Shown piece after piece: positions 18,695 to 27,063 of a stretch of DNA of 64,000 bases (position 1 is the stretch's first letter; each line of letters opens with the position of its first letter). The notes beneath the pieces were generated by a model. That model did no database searches. It saw only the letters and a list, made by a program, of their open reading frames with translations, and had not been told where the DNA came from. The DNA comes from Caldimonas mangrovi. Its GTDB lineage: Bacteria > Pseudomonadota > Gammaproteobacteria > Burkholderiales > Burkholderiaceae_C. The stretch covers positions 1-64,000 of the forward strand of contig NZ_JAMKFE010000014.1 in NCBI RefSeq assembly GCF_023721835.1, read 5' to 3'. Both the position numbers and the translations under genes were made by a program.

Positions 18695-18723
18695 AAAAAG
18701 GCTCCCTTGCGGGAGCCTTTTTT
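18695..18723. terminator. Bidirectional intrinsic terminator
   Basis: AAAAAGGCTCCC, loop TTGC, GGGAGCCTTTTTT. The 7-base GC stem is flanked by A and T runs on both sides, so it can serve dolP (plus) and the convergent dehydrogenase gene (minus). Confidence 0.93.
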
Positions 18724-18739
18724 CTGGCCGTTGCTGCCG

Positions 18740-19633
18740 CTATGTCAGCCGGCGCAGCAGGCTCGACGTGTCCCAGCGGCCGCCGTCCATCGCCTGCACG
18801 TCGGCATAGAACTGGTCGACCAGTGCGGTGACCGGCAGCTGCGCGCCGTTGCGGCGGGCCTCGTCGAGGCACAGGCCGAGGTCCTTGCGCATCCAGTCGA
18901 CCGCGAAGCCGAAATCGAACTTGTCCTGCAGCATCGTCGGGCCGCGGTTGTCCATCTGCCAGCTCTGCGCGGCGCCCTTGCCGATCACCGCGAGCACGGC
19001 CTCCATGTCGAGCCCGGCCTTCTGGCCGAACGCGATGGCTTCGGCGAGGCCCTGCACCAGCCCGGCGATGCAGATCTGGTTGACCATCTTCGCGAGCTGC
19101 CCGGCGCCGCTGTCGCCGAGGCGCGTGACGGCCTTGGAAAACGCCATCGCCACCGGTTTCATCTTCTCGAAGGCTGCGGCATCGCCACCGCACATCACCG
19201 TCAGCGCACCGTTGATGGCGCCGACGTTGCCGCCCGACACCGGGGCGTCGATGAATGCGAAGCCGCGTTCGGTGGCCAGCGCGTTCAGCTCGCGCGCGAC
19301 GTTGGCCGAGGCCGTGGTGTGGTCGACGAAGATCGCGCCGGACTTCATGCTGGCGAAGGCGCCGCCCTCGCCGAGCGTCACGCTGCGCAGGTCGTCGTCG
19401 TTGCCGACGCAGGCGAACACGATGTCGGCGCCATGCGCGGCCTCGGCCGGCGTGGCGGCCGCCGTGCCGCGGTACGCCTGCACCCACGCCTCGGCTTTCG
19501 AGGCCGTGCGGTTGTAGACCGTCACGCGGTGGCCCGCGCGCGCCAGGTGGCCGGCCATCGCATGCCCCATCACGCCCAGGCCGATGAAGGCGACGGCGTG
19601 CGGGGTGATCGGGTCGTAGGTCCTGTGGCTCAT
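18740..19633 (-). CDS. 3-hydroxyisobutyrate dehydrogenase-family NAD(P)-dependent reductase
   Basis: A 297-residue beta-hydroxyacid dehydrogenase. The Rossmann motif is FIGLGVMGHAMAGHL (near residue 16), the substrate-binding motif DAPVSGGNVGAINGAL (near 128), and the catalytic-lysine region GQLAKMVNQ (K near 182). Members reduce or oxidise 3-hydroxyisobutyrate, tartronate semialdehyde, glyoxylate or succinic semialdehyde; the exact substrate is unclear. Monocistronic in appearance, convergent with dolP. Confidence 0.87.
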   Translation of the reverse strand: MSHRTYDPITPHAVAFIGLGVMGHAMAGHLARAGHRVTVYNRTASKAEAWVQAYRGTAAATPAEAAHGADIVFACVGNDDDLRSVTLGEGGAFASMKSGAIFVDHTTASANVARELNALATERGFAFIDAPVSGGNVGAINGALTVMCGGDAAAFEKMKPVAMAFSKAVTRLGDSGAGQLAKMVNQICIAGLVQGLAEAIAFGQKAGLDMEAVLAVIGKGAAQSWQMDNRGPTMLQDKFDFGFAVDWMRKDLGLCLDEARRNGAQLPVTALVDQFYADVQAMDGGRWDTSSLLRRLT

Positions 19634-19654
19634 TCGATGCTCCTCAAACGACGA

Positions 19655-19685
19655 GGCCCCAAGCCTGCATCACAAGCTTGGGGCC
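19655..19685 (-). terminator. Hairpin after pilU, possible terminator
   Basis: GGCCCCAAGC at 19655-19664 pairs perfectly with GCTTGGGGCC at 19676-19685 over an 11-base loop, starting 16 bases past the pilU stop. On the minus strand only a weak TCGTCGTTT follows, so efficiency is doubtful. Confidence 0.55.
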
Positions 19686-19700
19686 GGAAAGCGGCGACGA

Positions 19701-20837
19701 TCAGACGATCGTCAGGTGCTCGGTGCCGGCCGCCAGATCGCTGCTGCGGGCGCGGTTGCTGTTGAGCTTGATCTGCAGGCGCAGGTCGTTGACCGAGTCG
19801 GCATTGCGCAGCGCGTCTTCGTAGGTCACGACGTTGCCTTCGTACAGGTCGAACAGCGACTGGTCGAAGGTCTGCATGCCGAGCTCGCGGCTCTTCTTCA
19901 TGATTTCCTTGATCTCGGCGACCTCGCCCTTGAAGATCAGCTCGGAGATCAGCGGCGTGTTCAGCATGATCTCGACCGCAGCGGCGCGGCCCTTGCCTTC
20001 CTGGCGCGGCAGCAGGCGCTGCGAGACCATCGACTTCAGGTTCAGCGACAAGTCCATCAGCAGCTGCGCACGGCGTTCTTCGGGGAAGAAGTTGATGATG
20101 CGGTCGAGCGCCTGGTTGGCGCTGTTGGCGTGCAGCGTGGCCATGCACAGGTGGCCGGTCTCGGCGAAGGCGACCGCGTGTTCCATGGTTTCGCGGTCGC
20201 GGATCTCGCCCATCAGGATCACGTCGGGCGCTTGGCGCAGCGTGTTCTTCAGCGCCTGCTCCCAGCCGTCGGTGTCGAGCCCCACTTCGCGTTGCGTGAC
20301 GATGCAGTTCTTGTGCGGGTGCACGAACTCCACCGGGTCTTCGATCGTGATGATGTGGCCGTGGGAGTTCTCGTTGCGGTAGTCGACCATGGCTGCCAGC
20401 GTGGTCGACTTGCCCGAGCCGGTGGCACCCACCATGATGACCAGCCCGCGCTTGGTCATCGTGATTTCCTTGAGAACCTGCGGCAGACCCATCGAGTCGA
20501 TGGTCGGCAGCGTCTGCGGAATCACCCGCATCACGAGGCCGACGCTGCCCTGCTGCACGAAGGCGTTGACCCGGAAGCGCCCCACCCCCTGCGGTGCCAC
20601 CGCGAAGTTGCATTCCTTGGTGCGCTCGAATTCGGCCGCCTGCTTGTCGTTCATGATCGAACGCGCGAGCGCCAGCGTGTGCTGGCCGGTCAGCGGCTGC
20701 GGCGACACCTTGGTGACCTTGCCGTCGACCTTGATGGCCGGCGGAAAGTCGGCCGTGAGGAACAAGTCGGAGCCGTTGCGCGCAATCATCAGGCGCAGCA
20801 GGTCGTTGATGAATTTGGAGGCCTGGTCTCTTTCCAT
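19701..20837 (-). CDS. pilU: Twitching-motility ATPase PilU
   Basis: A 378-residue secretion-type ATPase of the PilT/PilU group. The Walker A motif is GATGSGKST, the Asp box ITIEDPVEFVH, and the Walker B/His box region is ILMGEIRDRETMEHAVAFAETGH (pattern GEIRDRE and AETGH). It helps pull back type IV pili, normally in support of PilT. It differs from the pilT product in length and in its divergent C-terminal tail, which fits PilU. Last gene of a minus-strand set pilT - cNMP-binding protein - pilU. Confidence 0.9.
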   Translation of the reverse strand: MERDQASKFINDLLRLMIARNGSDLFLTADFPPAIKVDGKVTKVSPQPLTGQHTLALARSIMNDKQAAEFERTKECNFAVAPQGVGRFRVNAFVQQGSVGLVMRVIPQTLPTIDSMGLPQVLKEITMTKRGLVIMVGATGSGKSTTLAAMVDYRNENSHGHIITIEDPVEFVHPHKNCIVTQREVGLDTDGWEQALKNTLRQAPDVILMGEIRDRETMEHAVAFAETGHLCMATLHANSANQALDRIINFFPEERRAQLLMDLSLNLKSMVSQRLLPRQEGKGRAAAVEIMLNTPLISELIFKGEVAEIKEIMKKSRELGMQTFDQSLFDLYEGNVVTYEDALRNADSVNDLRLQIKLNSNRARSSDLAAGTEHLTIV

Positions 20838-20876
20838 GCGTCGGTCCGATCGATGGCGGCGAAAAAAAGGGGGGCG

Positions 20877-21524
20877 TCAGCCGCGCGACAGCAGCGCACT
20901 CAGCCGGGCGCTCACCTGCCGCAAGCGCAGCGACAGGCGCCGCGCGAGCGACGCCAGCAGGGCCAGCCCGAGGCGGGGCTCCTGCATGATCATCTGGTCC
21001 AGGCCCTGTGCATCGACCACCGCGAGCACGCAGGGCGTCAGCGTGGTGCAGGCCGAAAAACGCGAGCCGGCGTCGAGCAGCGACATTTCGCCGAGCATGT
21101 CGCCGGCGCGTGCTTCTGCCAGGCGGGCACGGCCGCCCCAGGGTTGCACGCGGTCGACCGCCAGCGTGCCGTCGAGCACGATCAGCATGTAGTCACCCTG
21201 CTCGTCCTGACCGATCACTTCCTTGTCGGCCGGCACCTGCACGAAGTCGAGGTACCGGCTCATGCGGTCGAGCTCGTCCTTGCTGAGCGCCGCGACATAG
21301 CGGTCGACGCCCCACAGCTCGGCAAAGCGGTCGGCGCCGCGCTGGCGGTCGTACGGTTGCGCCTCGACCTCCTTCGCACGGGTCTTCCAGCTCGCGATGT
21401 CCTGGGGGTCGTCGGAACGTTCCTGGAACATGGTGGAGAAGAAGCCGGAGTCGTCGGGTGAGAGGTCGGGACTCGCGCCGGAAGAGGGTGCGCCGCCTTT
21501 GAGTTTCTCGATGAGTTTCTTCAT
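20877..21524 (-). CDS. Cyclic-nucleotide-binding-domain protein between pilT and pilU
   Basis: A 215-residue protein with one cNMP-binding beta-barrel in its central part, ending with the GDMLGEMSLLDAGSRFSACTTLTPC region (pattern GEMSLLD then R). There is no DNA-binding helix-turn-helix after it, so it is not a CRP-type transcription factor. The phosphate-cassette pattern GE-x5-D-x2-R-x-S/A is close to that of nucleotide-binding members. Spacing is 34 bases after pilT and 39 before pilU, so it belongs to the pilus-retraction operon. It probably senses a cyclic nucleotide to tune motility; this is inference. Confidence 0.82.
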   Translation of the reverse strand: MKKLIEKLKGGAPSSGASPDLSPDDSGFFSTMFQERSDDPQDIASWKTRAKEVEAQPYDRQRGADRFAELWGVDRYVAALSKDELDRMSRYLDFVQVPADKEVIGQDEQGDYMLIVLDGTLAVDRVQPWGGRARLAEARAGDMLGEMSLLDAGSRFSACTTLTPCVLAVVDAQGLDQMIMQEPRLGLALLASLARRLSLRLRQVSARLSALLSRG

Positions 21525-21558
21525 GGGGTGAGCGAACTCGTCGGCGGCGGCGTGACGT

Positions 21559-22602
21559 TCAGCCGGGGAAGTTCTCGGGGAACTTGGCCTTGGCGCGCGC
21601 TTCCGCCGGGGAAATCACGTTGCGCCGCACCAGGTCGGTGAGGTTCTGGTCCAGGGTCTGCATGCCCATGCTGTTGCCGGTCTGGATCGACGAGTACATC
21701 TGGGCGATCTTGTTCTCGCGGATCAGGTTGCGGATGGCCGCGTTGCCCAGCATGATTTCATGCGCCGCGACGCGGCCGGAGCCGTCCTTCAGCTTGCACA
21801 GCGTCTGCGAGATCACCGCGACGATCGATTCGGACAGCATCGCGCGCACCATGTCCTTTTCGGCGGCCGGGAACACGTCGACCACGCGGTCGATGGTCTT
21901 GGCCGCGCTCGAGGTGTGCAGCGTACCGAACACCAGGTGGCCGGTTTCGGCCGCGGTGAGCGCCAGGCGGATGGTTTCGAGGTCGCGCATCTCGCCGACG
22001 AGGATGGCGTCGGGGTCTTCGCGCAGCGCCGAACGCAGCGCGTTGCTGAAGCTGAGCGTGTGGGGCCCGACCTCGCGCTGGTTGACCAGGCACTTCTTCG
22101 ACTCGTGCACGAATTCGATCGGGTCCTCGACCGTCAGCACGTGGCCGTATTCGTTCTCGTTGAGGTGGTTGACCATCGCCGCCAGCGTGGTCGACTTGCC
22201 CGAGCCGGTCGGGCCGGTGACCAGCACCAGGCCGCGCGGCTTCAGCGCCAGCTCGGCGAACACCTTGGGCGTGTTGAGCTGCTCCAGCGTCAGGATCTTC
22301 GACGGAATGGTCCGGAACACGGCGCCGGCACCGCGGTTCTGGTTGAACGCGTTGACGCGGAAGCGCGCCAGGCCCTGGATCTCGAACGAGAAGTCGCACT
22401 CCAGCGTTTCCTCGTACGCCTTGCGCTGGGCGTCGTTCATGATGTCGTACACCATGTCGTGCACCTGCTTGTGCTCGAGCGGGTCGACATTGATGCGGCG
22501 CACATCGCCGTGCACGCGGATCATCGGTGGCAAGCCGGCGGACAAGTGCAGGTCGGAGGCCTTGTTCTTGACCGAGAAGGCCAACAGCTGGGTGATGTCC
22601 AT
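21559..22602 (-). CDS. pilT: Type IV pilus retraction ATPase PilT
   Basis: A 347-residue hexameric ATPase. Features are the N-terminal PAS-like domain starting ITQLLAFSVKNKASDLHLSAG, Walker A GPTGSGKST, Asp box LTVEDPIEFVH, Walker B region ILVGEMRDLETIRLAL, and the AIRNLIRE motif near residue 287, which is essential for retraction in PilT. The AIRNLIRE sequence separates it clearly from PilU. It powers pilus retraction, twitching and DNA uptake. First gene of the pilT - cNMP - pilU set; divergent from the PLP-binding gene. Confidence 0.94.
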   Translation of the reverse strand: MDITQLLAFSVKNKASDLHLSAGLPPMIRVHGDVRRINVDPLEHKQVHDMVYDIMNDAQRKAYEETLECDFSFEIQGLARFRVNAFNQNRGAGAVFRTIPSKILTLEQLNTPKVFAELALKPRGLVLVTGPTGSGKSTTLAAMVNHLNENEYGHVLTVEDPIEFVHESKKCLVNQREVGPHTLSFSNALRSALREDPDAILVGEMRDLETIRLALTAAETGHLVFGTLHTSSAAKTIDRVVDVFPAAEKDMVRAMLSESIVAVISQTLCKLKDGSGRVAAHEIMLGNAAIRNLIRENKIAQMYSSIQTGNSMGMQTLDQNLTDLVRRNVISPAEARAKAKFPENFPG

Positions 22603-22670
22603 GGGTGCTTTTTTTGCCGGCGTGCGCCGCCGTGTAGGAAGGGCCTGGGAGGCAGTAAGCTCGCGCCATT

Positions 22671-23357
22671 ATGGCGACGATTGCAGAGAACATACAACAA
22701 GTGCGGCAGCGCATCGCCGGGGCCTGTGCCGAGGCGCAACGCGACGTGCAAAGCGTCACGCTGCTCGCCGTGAGCAAGACGTTTCCCGCCGACAGCGTGC
22801 GCGAGGCGGTGCACGCCGGGCTGCACCGCTACGGCGAGAACTACGTGCAGGAGGCGGTCGACAAGATGCAGGCGCTGGCCGACCTGCGCGCGCAGCTCGA
22901 ATGGCATTTGATCGGCCCGCTGCAAAGCAACAAGACGCGCGTGGTCGCCGAGCACTTCGACTGGGTGCACTCGGTCGACCGGCTGAAGATCGCCGAGCGC
23001 CTGTCGGCCCAGCGCCCCGCCCACCTGCCGCCGCTGCAACTGTGCCTGCAGGTCAACATCAGCGGCGAAGACAGCAAGAGCGGCCTCGCCCCCGCCGAGG
23101 TGCCCGACGTGGCCCGCCAGGTGGCCGGCCTGCCCCATGTGAAGCTGCGCGGCCTGATGGCCATCCCGGAGCCCGCCGGCGACCTCGACGCCCGGCGCCG
23201 CCCGCACCGCGCGCTGCGTGAACTGATGGAGTCGCTGAACCAGGAAGGCCTGGTGCTCGACACCCTGTCGATGGGCATGAGTGCCGATCTCGAAGCCGCG
23301 ATCCTCGAAGGCGCCACCGTGGTGCGCATCGGCACCGCCCTCTTCGGGAGGAGATAG
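22671..23357 (+). CDS. PLP homeostasis protein, YggS family
   Basis: A 228-residue TIM-barrel pyridoxal-phosphate-binding protein. The PLP lysine is in LLAVSKTFPAD (near residue 35), followed by RYGENYVQEA, WHLIGPLQSNKTR and LSMGMSADLEAAI, the standard YggS/PROSC set. These proteins carry and balance PLP and have no known catalytic reaction. It is often encoded beside pilT in gamma- and betaproteobacteria, as here (divergent, 68 bases apart). It is followed directly by a dispersed repeat. Confidence 0.92.
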   Translation: MATIAENIQQVRQRIAGACAEAQRDVQSVTLLAVSKTFPADSVREAVHAGLHRYGENYVQEAVDKMQALADLRAQLEWHLIGPLQSNKTRVVAEHFDWVHSVDRLKIAERLSAQRPAHLPPLQLCLQVNISGEDSKSGLAPAEVPDVARQVAGLPHVKLRGLMAIPEPAGDLDARRRPHRALRELMESLNQEGLVLDTLSMGMSADLEAAILEGATVVRIGTALFGRR

Positions 23358-23424
23358 CCCCCCCCTACGGCCTGCGGCCGCCCCCCAGGGGGCGATGCTG
23401 GCGGACCGGCAGAGCCGGATCCGC
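23358..23424. repeat. Dispersed intergenic repeat, copy 1
   Basis: Starts right after the stop codon of the YggS-type gene. It contains three stem-loops: ACGGCCTGCGGCCG region, CCCCCCAGGGGG, and GCGGACCGG-CAGAG-CCGGATCCGC. A second copy with the same order lies after proC (27885-27955). Possibly a multi-stem terminator family or a REP-like element. Confidence 0.75.
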
Positions 23425-23458
23425 GGCATCACTCGAAGGGTCGCACCTGGGAGCGGGG

Positions 23459-23941
23459 CTAAATCGGAAGCATCGCGGTGTTCTTGACCTCTTCCATCAC
23501 CGCGTAGGTGTGGGTCTCGCGCACGCCGGGCAGCGACCAGATCACCGAGCCGATCAGCTCGCGGTAGGCCTGCATGTCGGCCACGCGGGTCTTGATCAGG
23601 TAGTCGAAACCGCCGGCCACCAGGTGGCATTCCAGGATTTCCGGCCGGGTCTGCACGGCGGCCTTGAAGGCGTTCATCACGTCGGGCGTGGTGCGATCCA
23701 GCACCACCTCCACGAAAACCATCATGCTGGCGCTGAGCTTCTGCGGGTTCAGGCGCGCCTCGTAGCCGAGGATGTAGCCGTCACGGGTCAGGCGCTTGAC
23801 GCGCTCCAGCACCGCGGTCGGTGACAAATGCACGGCTTCGGCGAGTTTCAGGTTCGCTATTCGCCCATCCTGCTGCAGGACCCGAAGTATCTTGCGATCG
23901 ATCTTGTCGAGCTCGTTGAAATCGGTGGCCCCGTTTTTCAT
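23459..23941 (-). CDS. Lrp/AsnC-family regulator, likely controlling putA
   Basis: A 160-residue regulator. The N-terminal helix-turn-helix is about residues 12-60 (LDKIDRKILRVLQQDGRI then LSPTAVLERVKRL), and the C-terminal RAM ligand-binding domain runs from about 75 to 150. It is divergent from putA with 97 bases between. In alphaproteobacteria and some others a Lrp-type PutR activates putA in response to proline; the same arrangement here suggests that role, which is consistent with PutA lacking its own DNA-binding domain. Confidence 0.88.
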   Translation of the reverse strand: MKNGATDFNELDKIDRKILRVLQQDGRIANLKLAEAVHLSPTAVLERVKRLTRDGYILGYEARLNPQKLSASMMVFVEVVLDRTTPDVMNAFKAAVQTRPEILECHLVAGGFDYLIKTRVADMQAYRELIGSVIWSLPGVRETHTYAVMEEVKNTAMLPI

Positions 23942-23983
23942 ACTTGATTTTCCCCCGTCTCCTGCCTATTGAATGGTGAATGA

Positions 23984-24010
23984 TGCTAGGTCAAAGGCCA
24001 TAACCTAGCA
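23984..24010. promoter_or_regulatory. Inverted repeat between the AsnC-type regulator and putA
   Basis: TGCTAGGT (23984-23991) and ACCTAGCA (24003-24010) are perfect inverted copies with an 11-base AT-richer spacer. Location in the divergent promoter region makes it a candidate operator for the adjacent Lrp/AsnC-type protein. Confidence 0.6.
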
Positions 24011-24038
24011 AGTCATGCAAAACCCTGAGGCATAGACG

Positions 24039-27000
24039 ATGTCCGCCGACCCCCGCTTCCCTGCCCCGCCGCCCCGCATGCGGCTCCCCCGTCCCGACCG
24101 CCCGGAAGCCGAGGTGGTCCACGCCCTGCTCGAGCGGCCCCGGCTGGGGTGGGACCAGGTGCGTCTGGCGGCCACCCCCTGGGTGCAGGCGGTGCGTGAC
24201 AAGCCGGCGCCGTTCTGGGCGATGGAATCGCTGCTGAAGGAATACCCGCTGTCGCGCCCGGAAGGCTTGGCGCTGATGCGGCTGGCCGAGGCCCTGCTGC
24301 GCGTGCCCGACACCGAGACCGCGATGGCCCTGACCGCCGACCAGCTCGGCCGCGCCGATTTCGACACGCCGTCGGGCGGGCACCACCCGGTGCTGGCGAG
24401 CCTGTCGGCCAACGCGATCGCGCTGACGAAAAAACTGCTGCCCGGCGACGGCGCGCAGCCAGGAGTGATCCAGCGCCTCGGCGCGCAAACGGTGGTGGCC
24501 GCCGCCGTGCGCGCGCTGCAGTTGCTGGGGCGGCAGTTCGTGCTCGGCCGCAACATCGCCGAGGCCCAGCGCGAGGCGCAATCGCAGCGCGGCGACCACC
24601 CGGCGTTGCGCTTCAGCTTCGACATGCTGGGCGAAGGCGCCCGCACCGAGCAGGATGCCGAACGCTATCTCGCGTCCTACCGCAACGCCATCGAGCAGAT
24701 CGCCCGTCAGAACCCCGCCGACGGCCGGCCCGAAAGCTCCGACGGCATCTCCATCAAGCTGAGCGCGCTCTACTCGCGCTACGAGGAATCGCAACGCGAG
24801 CGGGTGTTCGAGGTGCTGCTGCCGCGCGTGTGGTCGCTGGTGGAACTGGCGGCCCAGGCCCACATCAACCTGACCATCGACGCCGAGGAAAGCGAGCGGC
24901 TGGAGTTGTCGTTGGACGTGCTCGAGTCGTTGGCAGCCCGCATTGCGCAGCAGTTCCCGCAGTGGCAGGGCTTCGGCCTGGCGGTGCAGGCCTACCAGAC
25001 CCGATCGCTGGAGACGGTGCAGGAAGTGGCCCGCATCGCCAAGACCCACGGCCTGCGGCTGATGGTGCGCCTGGTCAAGGGCGCCTACTGGGACGGCGAG
25101 ATCAAGCGCGCCCAGGAACTCGGCCTGGCCGGCTACCCGGTGTTCACGCACAAGCAGCACACCGACCTGGCCTACCTGGCCTGCGCACGCGTGCTGCTCG
25201 ACCATGCGCCGCGGATCTACCCGCAGTTCGCCACGCACAACGCCGGCACCATCGCCGCCATCCTGCAACTGGCCCGCGAACGCGGCGCCGCGTTCGAGAT
25301 GCAGCGCCTGCACGGCATGGGTGAGAGCCTCTATCGCGAGGTGCTGAAGGGCGGGCAGGTGCCGTTGCGCATCTACGCCCCGGTCGGCGAGCACCGCGAC
25401 CTGCTCGCCTACCTGGTGCGCCGCCTGCTGGAGAACGGCGCCAACTCGTCCTTCGTGCACCAGCTGGCCGACCAGAACGTGTCGCCCGAGGCGCTGCTGG
25501 TGTCGCCCTTCAACCTGCAGCCCGAGCCCAGCCTGCCGCTGCCGCTGGCGCTGTACGGCCCGGGCCGACGCAACTCGCTGGGCGTGGACCTGGCCTGCGC
25601 GGCCGAGCGCGAGCCGTTGTTCGCGGCCGCCGAACGCACCAGCGTGCCCACCATTGCCGAAGCCGGCGCGGCAACCGTCGACGCCGCCATGCGCTCGCTG
25701 CAGGCCGGCTTCGACCGCTGGGACGGCCGGCCCGTCGCCGAGCGCGCCGCGGTGCTGCGCCGCGCGGCGGATGCGCTCGAAGCCCGCATGCCGGAGTTCT
25801 GCGGCCTGCTGGTGCGCGAGGCCCACAAGGTGATGGCCGACGCGGTGCCCGAGGTGCGCGAAGCGGTGGACTTCCTGCGCTACTACGCCGCGCAGGCCGA
25901 GCGCCAGCTGGTCCCGCAGACCCTGCCCGGGCCGACCGGCGAATCGAACGAACTGCACCTGCACGGGCGCGGCGTGTTCGTCTGCATCAGCCCGTGGAAC
26001 TTCCCGCTCGCGATCTTCGTCGGCCAGGTGGCGGCGGCACTCGTCGCCGGCAACGCGGTGGCGGCCAAGCCGGCCGAGCAGACGCCTGCGGTCGCACAGC
26101 GCATGGTGGAGCTGCTGCACGAGTGCGGCGTACCGGCCGACGCGCTGCAATTGCTGCACGGCCCGGGCGACACCGTGGGCGCCGCACTGGTGCGTGACCC
26201 GCGCTGCGCCGGCGTGGCCTTCACCGGCTCGACCCAGGTCGCCAAGCTGATCCAGCGCAGCCTGGCCGACAAGGACGGCCCCATCGTGCCGCTGATCGCC
26301 GAGACCGGCGGCATCAATGCCATGGTGGTCGATTCCACCGCGCTGGCCGAGCAGGTGGCCGACGCCGTCGTGCAAAGCGCGTTCCGCTCCACCGGGCAGC
26401 GCTGCTCGGCACTGCGCCTGCTGTGCGTGCACGAGCGCATCGCCGACGGGCTGCTGGAGATGCTGCGAGGCGCCATGCAGGAGCTGGTGGTCGGCGACCC
26501 GGTGCAATGGATTACCGACGTGGGCCCGGTGATCGACGCCGAGGCACACGAGAACCTCGCGCGCCAGGTGCGGCGGCTCGACGCCGAGGCGCGCCTGATC
26601 GCGCGCACGCCGGTGCCGGCCGGCCTGGACGGCCGCTACATCGCACCGGCAGCGTACGAGCTGAAGCAGATCGCCGACGTGCGGCAGGAGATCTTCGGCC
26701 CGGTGCTGCACGTGGTGCGCTGGGGCTCGGGCGAGCTGGCCACGGCCGAAGCGGTGGTGGAGCGCATCAACGCGCTCGGCTACGGCCTGACGCTGGGCGT
26801 GCAGACGCGCATCGACGGCCGCGCGCAGCAGATCGCCCGGCACGCGCGGGTCGGCAACGTCTACGTCAACCGCAACATGATCGGCGCGGTGGTGGGTGTG
26901 CAGCCGTTCGGCGGCGAGGGATTGAGCGGCACGGGACCGAAGGCGGGCGGTCCGCACTACCTGCTGCGCTTCTGCAGCGAGCAGACGGTGACGGTCAACA

Positions 27001-27047
27001 CCGCGGCGGCCGGCGGCAACGCGACGCTGCTCGCCGGCGGGCATTGA
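24039..27047 (+). CDS. putA: Bifunctional proline dehydrogenase / P5C dehydrogenase PutA
   Basis: A 1002-residue enzyme. The proline dehydrogenase barrel lies about residues 150-470 (SIKLSALYSRYE, LMVRLVKGAYWDGEIKRAQ, THNAGTIAAIL). The glutamate-semialdehyde dehydrogenase lies about 530-990 (FVCISPWNFPLAIF, GFTGSTQVAKLIQR-like VAFTGSTQVA, STGQRCSALR with catalytic C789). It oxidises proline to glutamate using FAD and NAD, feeding electrons to quinone. There is no N-terminal ribbon-helix-helix, so it cannot repress its own gene; regulation is likely by the divergent AsnC-type protein. proC follows after 16 bases. Confidence 0.95.
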   Translation: MSADPRFPAPPPRMRLPRPDRPEAEVVHALLERPRLGWDQVRLAATPWVQAVRDKPAPFWAMESLLKEYPLSRPEGLALMRLAEALLRVPDTETAMALTADQLGRADFDTPSGGHHPVLASLSANAIALTKKLLPGDGAQPGVIQRLGAQTVVAAAVRALQLLGRQFVLGRNIAEAQREAQSQRGDHPALRFSFDMLGEGARTEQDAERYLASYRNAIEQIARQNPADGRPESSDGISIKLSALYSRYEESQRERVFEVLLPRVWSLVELAAQAHINLTIDAEESERLELSLDVLESLAARIAQQFPQWQGFGLAVQAYQTRSLETVQEVARIAKTHGLRLMVRLVKGAYWDGEIKRAQELGLAGYPVFTHKQHTDLAYLACARVLLDHAPRIYPQFATHNAGTIAAILQLARERGAAFEMQRLHGMGESLYREVLKGGQVPLRIYAPVGEHRDLLAYLVRRLLENGANSSFVHQLADQNVSPEALLVSPFNLQPEPSLPLPLALYGPGRRNSLGVDLACAAEREPLFAAAERTSVPTIAEAGAATVDAAMRSLQAGFDRWDGRPVAERAAVLRRAADALEARMPEFCGLLVREAHKVMADAVPEVREAVDFLRYYAAQAERQLVPQTLPGPTGESNELHLHGRGVFVCISPWNFPLAIFVGQVAAALVAGNAVAAKPAEQTPAVAQRMVELLHECGVPADALQLLHGPGDTVGAALVRDPRCAGVAFTGSTQVAKLIQRSLADKDGPIVPLIAETGGINAMVVDSTALAEQVADAVVQSAFRSTGQRCSALRLLCVHERIADGLLEMLRGAMQELVVGDPVQWITDVGPVIDAEAHENLARQVRRLDAEARLIARTPVPAGLDGRYIAPAAYELKQIADVRQEIFGPVLHVVRWGSGELATAEAVVERINALGYGLTLGVQTRIDGRAQQIARHARVGNVYVNRNMIGAVVGVQPFGGEGLSGTGPKAGGPHYLLRFCSEQTVTVNTAAAGGNATLLAGGH

Positions 27048-27063
27048 TCCGTACACTGCCGGC

